From Hypomyces perniciosus (lineage: Eukaryota; Ascomycota; Sordariomycetes; Hypocreales; Hypocreaceae), in assembly GCA_008477525.1 (NCBI GenBank), contig SPDT01000002.1, positions 1,116,001 to 1,180,000 of the forward strand: a stretch of 64,000 bases of DNA. Reading direction: 5' to 3'. The position numbers and the translations under genes were made by a program. The notes under the pieces are model-generated. The model was not told where the DNA came from. It worked only from the letters and a program-made list of their open reading frames with translations, and made no database searches. Shown here in pieces: positions 12,125-22,997 of the stretch (position 1 is its first letter; every line of letters begins with the position of its first letter).

Positions 12125-13553
12125 TTCGCTTAGCAACTGTGAAAAAGAGTCTGTTTCTAGCCTGGGCTTCGCCTTGTCTGTGTGTTGAGTCCCTTCAAAC
12201 CGCGAGAGAGGCGACGAGGAGAGGGCTCTCTGTGGCCTTTTATGTTCCCAGAAGGGACAGACAGAACTACCAAAGAGATGATACCATGATTGCAGTGACC
12301 ATTGGGCTTTCTGTGCAGCTGTGATTCAACGGATTGCGGTTACACAGCAGAAAGCACCTCATCAACACACACCCGACGACTAATGCAGCCGAACGAGAGA
12401 GCACAAACTGGCCAGTGAGGATCCGGGACGCTGCAGAGGCAAGGATAGGGGTGATGAAGAATTTTCTGCCTTTTTTCGTGTTGTTTTTTTGCCTTCGAGA
12501 ATAAGAGTTCCAAGTGGGAAATATCTCTTGACTGACTACGATGGATAGATAGCTAGATATGAGCGAACATGCCTTCGATCGGGAAGCATCCGCTGGTGCA
12601 AAGCTGTGATAGGGGAGGAGGAGGTGACAAGACGTCAGACCCATGGCGATGGGCAGCCATCATGATAGATCATTGTCTTGGCTATGGGGGCGGGATTTTG
12701 ATTACACGAATCACATTTCAGCTGTCAGAAAGTGAGAATCGAGCAGCATGTACGAGTACGAAGTAACGTAGTATTACATACCTATACGGACGCATAACTT
12801 GTGAGAATACATGTGTGTTTTTTTATTCTCATTCTGACATCTTATGAATAGAATAGAATAGAAGACTAGAGAAGACAAGAGAAAGACCAGCAGACATCAC
12901 CATCCCCCTATTCCTATTCCTGTTCCTATTCCCGTCATCCAGCCTGGTGAGAAATTGCCAAGGAGTGTGGCAGACTGACCGAGAAACGTGTAGGGGTATG
13001 GATGGGAAGAGAGAGAAATCGGTGTGATGGCGATTGTCTGCCTTCCGCATTTGCTATACCTGTGTTCCTGTTTATTCATTGTATCCAATTTATCTGGAGT
13101 TGAAGCAAACAAACAATGTCGAATGTGGCGTCAAGCTCCCGGCCTTAATGCCAATGCTTCGACTAATAATACGAGACATCTTCACTTGTTCCATGAGTGC
13201 CCAAAGCGTTGAAACGGTAGTACATGCATGCACTAGCGATACGCTGCACAGGGCTCTGTTGGGCCTAGCACAACGGACTAGTGCCCCCTGTAAGACCTGT
13301 AAGACCTGTAATAAGAGATGCCCTTTCAGCGCCATCGCATTCGCAAGTCTTTCCCCACCTCCACCATCAGATCTGCACTCATCCGATCGTCTGTCAACCA
13401 ACTCGAGCCTCGTCATCAGTGCAGCATCTAGACTCCAGAACCTGACAGCAAACCACCAAAACCACCCAATCATCCGCCTCTCCTGCAGCCCAAAGTTCTC
13501 ACCGGTTCGCGGCAGCTCATCGACTGGCGCCAGCGCTGCGCGAAAGACCAGAT
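12125..13553. other. Divergent intergenic region between hydrolase and COQ4
   Basis: A 1.4-kb head-to-head promoter region. It contains two simple repeats (listed separately) and a 12-bp duplication taagacctgtaa near 13290. A 278-codon plus-strand frame entering at 13034 overlaps COQ4 out of frame and is not coding-like. Confidence 0.5.
12846..12933. repeat. Two short microsatellites
   Basis: A (GAATA)n run at about 12846-12862 and a (CCTATT)n-like run at about 12906-12933, both in the long intergenic region upstream of COQ4. They would be length-variable markers; no function is implied. Confidence 0.7.
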
Positions 13554-14528
13554 ATGGAAGTCGCTCTGCTAAAGGCCCGGCCCGGATCCCCTCACCAGAT
13601 CATTCGTCGCGTCGCGAAGAGAACAACAATAGCAACAGTTCCCACCCTCTGCGCCGTCTGCTCGACCGCCTCTTCTCGTCGACTGTTCTCGGCATCCGAT
13701 CGCCCACCCCCCAATTACCCAGGCCATGTGCCCCTAACCAAGGTCGAGCGAGCCGGTCTGGCCATTGGTTCAGGCCTCATGTCTCTCTTCAACCCCTACC
13801 GAGCCGGTATCTTGCCCCCCCTCCCTCTTGTCTTTGCCCCTCTCCGAGCCTCACGCGCATGAGAAGCTGACCATTGACAAGACCTCATTGCCGCTGTGGG
13901 CGAAGCCACTGCCACGCCGTACTTCATCTACCGCCTCCGCGATGCCATGCTTGCCCATCCGACTGGTCGCCGCATCCTTCGCCAGCGTCCACGAATCAAC
14001 TCCAGCACTCTCTCGCTCCCCAGTCTGCGCGCCATGCCCGAATCGTCTGTCGGTCGCGCGTACGTCTCCTGGCTGGACCGTGAGGGCGTATCCCCCGACA
14101 CACGTGCCCCTGTGCGGTACATCGACGATGAGGAGTGCGCATATGTTATGCAGCGGTACCGCGAGTGCCATGACTTTTATCACGCACTGACCGGCCTGCC
14201 CATTGTCCGAGAGGGGGAGGTGGCCCTCAAGGCGTTCGAGTTTGCCAATACGCTTCTCCCCATGACGGGGCTGAGCATGTTTGCCGTCGCCACCCTCAAG
14301 TCCGAGGAGAGGAGCCGTTTTTTTAGCATATACTTTCCCTGGGCGATAAAGAATGGCGCCAGGAGTAAAGAGATTATCAATGTATTTTGGGAAGAGGAGC
14401 TCGAGAGGGATGTAGATGACCTGCGGCGGGAGCTGGGTATTGAGCAGCCCCCGAATCTGAGAGACATCCGGAAGCGGGAGAAGGAAGAGAAGAGGCGGCT
14501 GAAAGAGATGCGGGCACAAGGCTTCTGA
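13554..14528 (+). CDS. COQ4: Ubiquinone biosynthesis protein COQ4
   Basis: 299 residues, exons 13554-13806 and 13882-14528; the 75-nt intron runs from GTATCT to GACAAG, restoring [23 protein letters not shown]4 organises the coenzyme Q synthesis complex on the matrix side of the inner mitochondrial membrane. Diagnostic parts are the N-terminal basic, Ser/Arg-rich presequence, [24 protein letters not shown] and the [11 protein letters not shown] metal-binding motif with a downstream Glu, then [14 protein letters not shown] near the end. The C-terminus is a charged helix. Length is normal for fungal COQ4. It is convergent with the PDCD5 gene, 171 bp between stops. Confidence 0.96.
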
Positions 14529-14699
14529 TACCCCCTTGTTCCCCTTCATGGCTGTAGTATTATGACAACATGTCCATCGTAGTTTTCCCAAAATAACCAC
14601 AATCTTGCGAGGGCCGTCCCATTTTTTCCATCACTGATTCTCGGCCATTAAGGTAAAAAAACAGTTTGGTATCAGTGGCACCACACCACCAAATCCCGC

Positions 14700-15216
14700 T
14701 CATAAATCCAGAAAGTCATCGTCATCATCATCCCAACCCTTCCGCCTGCTCACAACAATCTTCTCCTCCTCCTTATTATCCGCCACCTTCGTAAGCAGAT
14801 CCTTGAGCTGCTCCTCCGTGACCTTCTGCCGCAGCTGTCCCGTCTGCGCCAGCGTAATCAGCCGGTTCTCAACATCCGTCGCGCGCTGCTCCTTGACCAG
14901 TCGGATACGGCCCAGTCTGTCCGCCGCTTCGGGGTGCAGAATCTGATTCAGGATCTGCTGGCGCGCTTCTTCCTGCTGCCTGGCGTGTCTTTGTAAGAAA
15001 CCATAAAGTGATCAGGCGTAGTCAAGGGGAGGGCAAACGCACTGCCTTTGTTGCTCTTGTCCTCCGGAGGAACCCGAGTTGCCTCGTCCAGCGCCGCCTC
15101 CTTGGGCTTTGAGCTGGTCAAGGCGGGCTTTTCTAATCTACGCAGCAGTTAGTTTGATGTAATCTAGCAGCATAGGAGGTGTAGACATGTACCTGATCCA
15201 ATTCCGATTCATCCAT
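14700..15216 (-). CDS. PDCD5: PDCD5/TFAR19 family protein
   Basis: 135 residues in three exons: 15216-15193, 15137-15043, 14988-14700; introns of 55 and 54 nt. The protein starts MDESELDQ, then IRKARLDQLKAQ and a Gly/Ser/Gln-rich linker. The core carries ILNQILHPEAADRLGRI, LVKEQRATDVENRL and LKDLLTKVAD, ending in an Asp run (WDDDDDDFLDL). This is the conserved PDCD5 three-helix bundle, linked in other eukaryotes to apoptosis and to tubulin/TRiC folding. The short first exon (24 nt) is why no long ORF covers it. Its tail overlaps no other gene; it precedes the Cbs2-like gene in the same orientation. Confidence 0.92.
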
Positions 15217-15556
15217 TTTGGAGAGCTGTTGACAAGAACTTGTCGATGACGATGCGGGGCGTTGCGAACCTGCTATGACGATTTGGAGGGGCAGCTTTTG
15301 ATGGCACGTGACCAAGAGTTGAAGCTCAGATGTGATATCATTTTGGGAGCCAACAGCTCGGCATAAATCCTAATAGATTTTTTATATGTCATGGGCATCA
15401 GTTACATAAAAAGCAGACCGATATTTCTATTTAGTTGATGAGACTGTGATTTCATTGTCAAACCATGGAGGAAAACGCCATCCCTCTCGATATAGCTAAC
15501 ATACATACGCCGCCAATGCTATGCCCAAACTCCCGAGAAACACAATCTTTACAGTT

Positions 15557-17083
15557 TTACCGCGATGATGTTCGATATCTAAAGGAAACTTCACTCGGTA
15601 TAGACGTCTCCTCCACAGGTATAAATGAGTTGAGCCTCTCTATCGCCAGGGAGTGCTTCGCCTTGATCACATCCCTCATCATGACGTTGACTGGCATTTC
15701 CAGTCCCAGCTGACGCCCACGCCGGAGAAAATATCCATTCAGATATTCCACGTCGGTGGGCAGACCGTTCTCAATGCGTCTCACCAACTGACTTGGCTGA
15801 GACCGCTTTGCCAGTATCCCGCCGTACACGAGCTTCCGGATTCCTTTGCCCTGGAGGAAATTGCGGATTATCGATGACCCCTCGATTTCCGGCATGTTAT
15901 CCAGAACCAGAACAATCTCAGTTAGCAGCTTGTGCATCATCCGTTGCGCAGCAGGGTTTTGTAAAAGTCCCTGGTACGGCATTTCCAGCAGCACGCAAAC
16001 TGGCTCCACAACGGAATCGAAGATTACGGATGGAAGCTTGAAGCGTAACCACTGGTCGAATGGCGTCAAACGAGAATTTAGGTCCTCCACTTCTCGCAGG
16101 GTCTGGACGAAGTGCATTCGGCTCTCGGTCTTGTCCTTGTCTTGAAAACGGGACATATCGACAGTTGTCAACATTGTTTGCCCATGCCTAAGCTCCTTCA
16201 CGGAATCATAAGCCCGGTTGAAGGCCAATCGGTGGCTCATATGTCCAAGAAGGAAAGTTGGGCTTGAGTCTGTTCCGGCAAAGATCTTCTGCCTGACATC
16301 CTCGAGGACGCCCAGACCATCACTCATCAGACAGACGGTAGTGTTCTCGTCAACACGATGCTTGACTGAGTCCAACGCCTGCGCAGCTTCGTATCCGTGG
16401 CCGGTCACCACTAAGTGGTCGATATGTGAGTCGTCATCTTTAGCAAGGACCCGCGGCGTGACCGACATGGGTTCAAGTTTGGTAGCCCCGCGTTGGGGAC
16501 CGAAACGGGTCTTGTGCTGAATATTTCGGTATTTTGACGATAGGTTTCTTCTCAAGCCAAGCATCTCCACAGACTCATAGACCCCCGAAAGTGCATGCGC
16601 TATAAACCTGGATCTCTCATCGTCCCCCAGTATATGAATCTTGTGTACAGTGGGCGATTTGGCAGCCTCGGGAGGCAGCAACACCGACGGCACGTAGAAT
16701 TGGGGAGAATGTCGTGGTTTCGCCGCGATTGCGTCAGCCTGGACGGCTCCTGACCATGGTCGTCTTGTGGGATATGTTGCATTGTTGGGCAGCGGTTCGC
16801 CCGTCGCCTTGTGCTGTCTATCGGAACTCGACGTCACTGTTCCATAATACCGCCTGGCCACCCGGCCCGCGCAAATACTATCTCCGGTCCATAGTAACTG
16901 TGTCTGACATATCCGTGCGGATAACCGCAGTTGTGTTGAGCCAGCCACTTTGAAGGCTGCAGAGGGCCCTTCGGCGATGATAAGGATGGTTATGTCACTC
17001 TCGTGGGCGCGTGAGACTTTAGTCTCTTCAAAAATTACCCAATAGATGCGCGCATTTGTTCGCAGAAGGCGTGCAATCGACAA
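15557..17083 (-). CDS. Mitochondrial Cbs2-like protein with ketopantoate reductase C-terminal fold
   Basis: Single exon, 508 codons. The middle (VHKIHILGDDERSRFIAHAL) resembles a Rossmann start, though the Gly-rich loop is weak. The C-terminal half carries the ApbA/PanE C-terminal signature, with NPAAQRMMHKLLTEI and then EYLNGYFLRRGRQLGLEMP. Fungal proteins of this kind are annotated as 2-dehydropantoate reductase-like or as homologs of yeast CBS2, which activates translation of mitochondrial cytochrome b mRNA. The basic N-terminus fits mitochondrial import. The first ATG is used; a later Met could be the true start, since the first 50 residues look weakly conserved. It is divergent from LRP1 with a 276-bp shared promoter. 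Confidence 0.72.
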   Translation of the reverse strand: MSIARLLRTNARIYWVIFEETKVSRAHESDITILIIAEGPSAAFKVAGSTQLRLSARICQTQLLWTGDSICAGRVARRYYGTVTSSSDRQHKATGEPLPNNATYPTRRPWSGAVQADAIAAKPRHSPQFYVPSVLLPPEAAKSPTVHKIHILGDDERSRFIAHALSGVYESVEMLGLRRNLSSKYRNIQHKTRFGPQRGATKLEPMSVTPRVLAKDDDSHIDHLVVTGHGYEAAQALDSVKHRVDENTTVCLMSDGLGVLEDVRQKIFAGTDSSPTFLLGHMSHRLAFNRAYDSVKELRHGQTMLTTVDMSRFQDKDKTESRMHFVQTLREVEDLNSRLTPFDQWLRFKLPSVIFDSVVEPVCVLLEMPYQGLLQNPAAQRMMHKLLTEIVLVLDNMPEIEGSSIIRNFLQGKGIRKLVYGGILAKRSQPSQLVRRIENGLPTDVEYLNGYFLRRGRQLGLEMPVNVMMRDVIKAKHSLAIERLNSFIPVEETSIPSEVSFRYRTSSR

Positions 17084-17359
17084 TATGGGTGTGGCGAAGT
17101 GGTGAATTGGTTTGATAAGATTTTGGCGGTTTGGAGGGAATCGGAAGAGGCAATGACCGGCATTAGGATATCAGTGGTCTTTTTTTCATTGGCCCACTCT
17201 ACAGGTAGCACCCCGATAACGGCATATCACCCGATAAGCTGAAGCAAGGCTGGAAAACATCAAGCCTTTCATCATTCAAGGGTGAGAATCTCATCGACAT
17301 ACAAACGCGCCTCAGCGTGTCCATAAATTCGATTCGCTTTCAAAGCACAAAAAGGAGTC
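17084..17359. promoter_or_regulatory. Shared divergent promoter region (Cbs2-like / LRP1)
   Basis: The 276 bp separates two head-to-head start codons, so both promoters must lie here or overlap the 5' ends. No specific binding site is claimed. Confidence 0.5.
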
Positions 17360-18030
17360 ATGACGGACGTGAAGGATATCACACCAGATCTGGAAAAGCT
17401 GGATTCCCAGCTGGATAAGCTGGAAGATGCTCTGCAACCTCTCCTAGGCAATCTCGAGGGGATGGCCTCACAACTCCCTTTACTGGACAAGGCTAAGCTG
17501 TTTTCCCTGACAGCATATGCTATCGAGTCATTACTGTTTTGTACGAATCATCCTCAACTCGGCTACTTCGATGGGTCATTGCTAACTAAGATCCAGCGTC
17601 CGTGAGTCTGCAAGGAGCTGATGCCCAAAAAAGTGCCGTCTACTCGGAACTCAAGCGGATTCAGCAATATTTTGCAAAGATCAAGGCAGTAGAGGAGCCG
17701 GAGCCTGAAGCTCAGCGGAGTCTGACTGTCAACCAAGAAGCGACGGCGCGCATTTTGAAGGCTAACCTGGTACACTTCCCCCCCTGAGAGTGAGGGATAA
17801 TGCAACGGCTTGCTGACATCTGCTAGGGGAGCAATGATAAAGGATTGAGCGCAAAGTTGGCGGAGAAGATTGCAGTGGAGCGTGCAAAGGCGCTGCTGAA
17901 GTCGGTTGAGAACAACCACAAGCGGCCTGCCACAGACGATTCAGCACAGACATCAAGCTCGGGCGAGCAATCGAGCAAGAGCAAGAAGGCGAAGCAGAAG
18001 AGCAAGACCAATACCAAGAGTAAGAAATGA
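17360..18030 (+). CDS. LRP1: C1D/Rrp47 family exosome cofactor
   Basis: 185 residues in three exons: 17360-17540, 17597-17769, 17827-18030; introns of 56 and 57 nt. The Sas10/C1D domain runs from the N-terminus (LEKLDSQLDKLEDALQPLL) through AKLFSLTAYAIESLLF and SAVYSELKRIQQYFAKIK. A Lys-rich tail (SKSKKAKQKSKTNTKSKK) provides RNA binding and nuclear location. In yeast Lrp1/Rrp47 partners Rrp6 in the nuclear exosome for snoRNA and rRNA 3' processing. The first splice joins TTT T to CG, giving SLLFSSVSLQG where the family normally has a hydrophobic-Arg helix, so that junction could be a few bases off. Confidence 0.85.
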
Positions 18031-18658
18031 TTACTGTGAGAGTCGAGCCGAATGACAACGAAGGCACCGGTTATGGCTAGCAGAGTGACGGGAGGCAACG
18101 AATCCCGACAATTTGCCCAAGATGCATAGTGAATATGCACAAATCTGGTCCTGAGATGTGGGTTGCTATACACACAAGATAGCAGGGCCACTTTTGGTGC
18201 CCAAGAAAAGAGATTATTGGACAATGTCTCCTAATGGAAATCTGGAGAGGCCAATGCAACATGCATGTCTGGGGACATGCCGGAGGGAAAAGCTGTTTTA
18301 CCCTGCGAATGGAATTCAGGCTCTTCAATCATTTGACCCAGATAGATATCACGATAATACGGAGTATAATTAATGGCATTTCCCCTTAATCACCTAGCCC
18401 AAAGAATGTTCTCGCATCTTAAGCTTAAGAATCTGCTGCTCACGAGCCACAGACCCCTGCACAAGCCATCTCTCTACCGAGGCGCTTGTCCCCACGAGTT
18501 CAAATCCCTGGCCTCCCATTGGCTCGCATCATTGAGATCTTCCAGACGATCACCAGCATTCTTTCTGCCAGCTTCTAACCTCAACCTCCATATATCGCAC
18601 TCACCCGCAACCAACTCTACCGCAAACCACCAAAGTCCTCCCCCTAAACCAATTCATC

Positions 18659-19320
18659 ATGCCTCGCCAACGATCCGTCGCTCGCGCCCCTTCGCGCCCT
18701 ACTGCCTCCGCCCCGGCTCCCGCGCCGCAGCAGCAGCGTCCTGCCGCCACTATGGCCCATCCTCCCCAACAGCACGCTCCTACGGCTATGGCTCCCGCGC
18801 CGCAGGTCTCCCAGGGCCCGGGTCTGATCGGCCAGATGGCTAGCACCGCAGCGTACGTTCCAATCCCCGTTTCGAGTCCTGCGCATACAAACAGAAGAGG
18901 AGGGCGGGGGAATTGACCCCGATATGTCCGGGAGGGTCATAAACCCCGAGATCCGAATTGCGCCTCAACAATTTGGCCGCCAATCCCGAAAGCGATGCCT
19001 CGGACTTGATTACGGAAGAATAGCGCATTTGGAATCGGCTCATACAGAAATGCTAACATGACCTTCTCTCGCGCAGTGGTGTCGCCATCGGCTCCTCTAT
19101 CGGACACGCCATCGGCGGTCTCTTCTCTGGCGGCTCCTCCGAGCCTGCCCCCGCGCCTGTCCAGACCCAGGCCAGCCAACAGTCCCAACAATACAACAAC
19201 TGCTCTGTTCAGACCCAGAACTTCACCAAGTGCTTGGACGAGAACGGCGGCAACATGCAGATCTGCAACTGGTACCTTGAGCAGCTGAAGGCCTGCCAGG
19301 CTGCCGCCAGCCCGTACTAA
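18659..19320 (+). CDS. MIX17: MIX17/CHCHD2-CHCHD10 family twin CX9C protein
   Basis: 145 residues, exons 18659-18852 and 19077-19320. The N-terminal half is Pro/Ala/Gln-rich (QQQRPAATMAHPPQQHAP), the centre is a Gly-rich hydrophobic helix (GVAIGSSIGHAIGGLFSGG), and the C-terminus is a CHCH domain with two CX9C motifs (C-SVQTQNFTK-C and C-NWYLEQLKA-C). Such proteins enter the intermembrane space through Mia40 oxidative folding. The intron is 224 nt, about four times the usual length here, with GTACGT donor, GCTAACAT branch and GCGCAG acceptor. The start matches the family (MPRQRS). Confidence 0.92.
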
Positions 19321-19583
19321 AGGAAATAAGGAAAAAAGCCATGATGATGTGAGGTGTGGAAAATGGGATTATGTAGAAATACACACAGCTCTTTTGATGG
19401 GTCAGATATTTGGGCGCAAAGCATGCATACTGGGATGAGAGCATAACAGAGCTGGGTTTATTGCACTAGGCTCTTGAACACTTGTACTATACAACGATTG
19501 GAACGTTCCCGCACAACGAGGAACTCTGCTTCCGCCGCTCTCTCTTCGTTCCTCTCTCTCAATCTTGTTCATGTACCGCTTCA

Positions 19584-21349
19584 TTACTCGTCATTGTCAT
19601 CATTATCCGGTCTGGGCTCAAAGTTCAACTGCAACAAGAAGAAAACAATGTCAGCAACTCCCAAACCACTCGACATCTTGCAGCAGAGAGCAAAACTTAC
19701 CGAGTTTCCGTTGTTGTAAAGGTTGCCACGATGCTGATCACCCGGATTCTGGAATCCTTGGATGCGACGATTTATTCCCTGCGAAGAGGCAGCTGATGTA
19801 TCGTTGTTTGCCCCCCCAGTCGCAGACTCCTGTCGGGCTCCGTTTCGGTTTCCACCCGCGAGGCCAACCAGACTGAGAAGCCAGGTAAAGAAGCCTAGGA
19901 TCATGCTGATGAAGCGTGATAGGGGGGCTTGAGGCGGTCCCTGGTATGCAGATGTGTACTTTTGGACAGGAATGAGGACCAACGTCGCTGACGGAATTAG
20001 GCCTAGTTCTCCGAGCGTCTTGCGCTCTTCCGTCTCGTCAATGTTCTTATGCGGTAGTGGTGACAAGATTTGCTTGAAGGTGTATGGGGCAGTGCTTTCT
20101 CCTCTCTTTTCGTCAACCCATTGTCTCACATCCTTGAGAAGTGAGGTAGCCTCGAATTGTGACCGGATCGTTGACCCATCGAACAGACGGACTTGGATCG
20201 AGGCCATCTCAAACCGCTTGGATGTGGACGGCAACTTGGTCCCAGGTGTTCTCTGCTCGTCGATTCTCTGCTGCCTCCTCATTTCTGCTTGCATGCGCCG
20301 CTCTGCTTTGTCATTCTCGATCCGCTCAAGAATTCTCTGGCGCTCTTCCGCTCGTCCTCTTGCCCTAGCTTCACGGGCCTCCCGTTCCTCTTCCATTACC
20401 CTGCTGTGTGCATTGTCCTCTTCTGTCATCCTGTCATTTGCCTCATTCACCTCTTCTACTATCCTGCTGCGTGTCTCATGTATCTCTTCTATTATCCTGT
20501 CGTCTGCCTCATCCTCTTCCCTCTCCCTGCGGTGTCCCTCATTTGCCGGCATCCCCACCCTGAAGTAATGCCCATTCACTTGCGCCCTAATCCTACGCTC
20601 GCCTTCTGGCACCCTGAACAGTCCCGCCCTCTGGCGGCTATCATTACCCGAAGGTTCGTTGTAAAATGACCCGATTTCCGATGGCTCGTTGTCCAATGGC
20701 TCGTTGTCCGATGGCTCGTTGACTGCTGCCTCATTGGCCAATTGCTCATTGGCCAATCGTTGGTTTTGTAATTCTCGGCTGGCTGGTCCTAGCTGGAATC
20801 GCTCGATGGGTTCGTCACTGTATCTTACCACTATTACGGGCGGGGGAGCACACTCGTTGCAAAATGAGATTGTTGAGAGTATTGCGACTCGCCGCATATT
20901 CGGGGCAGTAGCGTCAAAGGCTTTCCGCATCCGACAGTAGAAGTCGTGTCCGCTGGTCCCAGAGACGATGTATTCCTTGAACTCGCCCTGCTTCATAATG
21001 AGCACGACGGGTGCCTTGGGTAGTGGCAAGAGCTTCGCCAGATATCCCGCTTCTTCAGAGCCCTCCGTCAGGCGCAGAGCGACAGCCCGGGGTTCAACCA
21101 ACTCCTGCATCTACGACTTGTTAGTATTCCCAGAAATACGGATCGGAGCTTCATGGTCATACGCAACGGTGTCCCAGGTACTCATCTTCCCATCTCTGGC
21201 TCTCTTCATTATCATCTGGCCATGTGTCAGCCGGCCAGCTTAAGAAGGCGAAATACAACGGCACACGTACTCGTGACAAAGCAAAGAACACGCTTCTGCT
21301 GTGTGACAGCTTCCGTGATGGCGTCTTGCAGCGATCCTTGAAAGAACAT
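19584..21349 (-). CDS. UAS-UBX domain protein with C-terminal membrane segment
   Basis: 528 residues in four exons: 21349-21271, 21215-21163, 21110-19701, 19628-19584. The last intron (72 nt, GTAAGT to TTGCAG) is a multiple of three without stops, so an unspliced reading looks open; splicing is preferred. The N-terminus is thioredoxin/UAS-like (GSLQDAITEAVTQQKRVLCF, then APVVLIMKQGEFKEYIVSG). The centre is low-complexity NEP repeats followed by a long charged coiled coil. The UBX domain (RFEMASIQVRLFDGSTIRSQF) lies near residue 350. A hydrophobic segment FISMILGFFTWLLSLVGLAG follows. UBX proteins recruit Cdc48/p97; the layout resembles UBXN4/Ubx-type ER-associated degradation adaptors, which is inferred. 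Confidence 0.85.
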
Positions 21350-22061
21350 TTTGAACGGACGAAAGGCGCTGTGCAGATTTTCGGAGAGCAAAGGCCCAAG
21401 CAAAACTAGCCGGATAAGAAAAGAGCACACTGATTCACGATCGTCGCCTTAGGTTCTGGATGCAAGATCAAGTTGGATGAGCACGAATGCTTCGAATCAT
21501 AGGAGGACACACTCGGTTTATATGGCGGGACAGCAATGACGAAAGGACGAGTTGTCGATAGCAGAGCTACCCCTCTAAATTTCCTGTTTAAGAATGGCTT
21601 GCAGCTATGGCAGAAAGGCCGGAGATCAATGCCTACTTAGGCAGGCGGTATATATATCCTCGATCCGATGCTAAGTTGCCCGAGCCGGCATCCATAAAAG
21701 CAGCGTTATGCACAACAACTCCCCCTTACATAGGTAAACTGGGGACATACGCCCTCTGTTCTTTGTACGTTCACGCCCTCGGGTGGCCCGGCATGCTCCT
21801 CACTACTTCCGCTGCCGGTCTATGCAGTATGTAGTAGTATCTATGTACTTCGCACATGGGGATAACCAACAGAGACTCCTCCTCGGTATGACGATGGGCT
21901 TGCCCAGTACCACCACTCAAGGCTATCCATTGAGAGAGAGACATCTGGCAACTCTTGCGTGATCCAAGCCGTTATACACCTCTCGGCTTCAGCTGCTGTT
22001 AGTTGCCAAGGCCGCTCCGACTGGGGTAGCTGCGGAAATCTGCGAGGTAGGATCGGCGGAC
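21350..22061. other. Divergent intergenic region
   Basis: Lies between the UBX gene and the HNH gene. It contains short TAC/GTA palindromic clusters near 21830-21850 and no coding signal that I can support. Confidence 0.4.
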
Positions 22062-22938
22062 ATGGTACTCCGTAGCGCATACCAAGTCCTGGGACTTGTC
22101 AGTAAGTTTGTTATCTTCCTCTCCCTGTCTCCTCTTAACCGCTTTTTTTTTCTATTTAGTGAAAATAGCTGGGGGCCAAGTATCCAATAGACATATATCC
22201 GCGCCAACACACCCCAATGCTAGTAGACAGATTGATCTCTCAACGGCCGAAATTGAGTCATCGTTAAGAGATGAGCAGAAAATGTTTAAAGCGGATTGTC
22301 TAGGCCACGATGGCTTCCGGTGTGTGATTTCCGGCTACCCTGATAGGTCAAGCACTCAAGATGGACTTGCGGATGTGCCTGTAGGCTTAAAGGTCGTCCA
22401 TATCCAATGCGTACATACCTTATTCTACCTTTCGGCCTTAGAAAGTTCGATGAGAATAATGCGACCGAAACGAGGAATAAGGCCATTATTTGGTGGGCAC
22501 TCCATCGATATTTCCCTATATGAGATGGCCAAATCGATGTATCAACTATCTATTAACCAGCACCAAAACGCGATTACTCTCAGCAGTATGGCTCATGAGG
22601 AATTCGGCGATTACGAGATAGGGTTATGGCCAACTGAGAAGGTGTGTCTTATATTATACAGGAACTTTCTATAAATATTTCCAACCCTCTACAAGCTGAA
22701 TATGTTCTACGTCCGTAACTCTGGACCTTATTGTTCTGTTTTTTTGACTCGTTCAGACCGCAATATGATTGAACGAGTGTTTAATAACGCTTCAATACCG
22801 TTGCCAGGTGTATAGTACCTCAAAGTACACTGTCGCATCGCAGAGATACTTAATGTAAGTGGCCCAAGAGATAGGATTGCGGTTGAGTTAGCAGGGGTGG
22901 AGCTAATGAGAATTAGGCAATCATGGAGATGGGTATAA
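22062..22938 (+). CDS. Fungal HNH-nuclease-domain protein
   Basis: 196 residues in four proposed exons: 22062-22101, 22160-22641, 22808-22854, 22917-22938. The first intron (GTAAGT, TTTTCTATTTAG) joins MVLRSAYQVLGLV to MKIAGG. The core has CLGHDGFRCVISG, later VVHIQCVH and NAITLSSMAHEEFGDYEIGL, the layout of fungal HNH_2-type domains where Cys/His residues hold the metal. The usual central His is less clear because VVHIQCVH stands where AHIIP is common. If the 166-nt second intron is wrong, the frame ends at 22674 instead. No targeting signal is seen. Such genes are numerous and variable in Pezizomycotina; substrate unknown. Confidence 0.62.
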
Positions 22939-22997
22939 GACTCTGATTTTGCAGTGTTAGCGACAAACGCCTGATGGGAGTCTTCCCGAAATTATAA

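Noticed and set aside
13034..13870. 278-codon plus-strand ORF overlapping COQ4 exon 1
   Set aside because: Different frame from COQ4, low-complexity Ser/Pro content and no family resemblance.
13851..14600. 249-codon minus-strand ORF
   Set aside because: Antisense of COQ4 exon 2, which is a clear family match.
18373..18843. 156-codon ORF before and across MIX17 exon 1
   Set aside because: Out of frame with the CHCH protein and not protein-like; mostly 5' leader.
20193..20669. Plus-strand ORFs rich in Ser/Leu/Cys across 19.9-20.9 kb
   Set aside because: Shadows of the repetitive Glu/Arg coiled coil of the minus-strand UBX gene.
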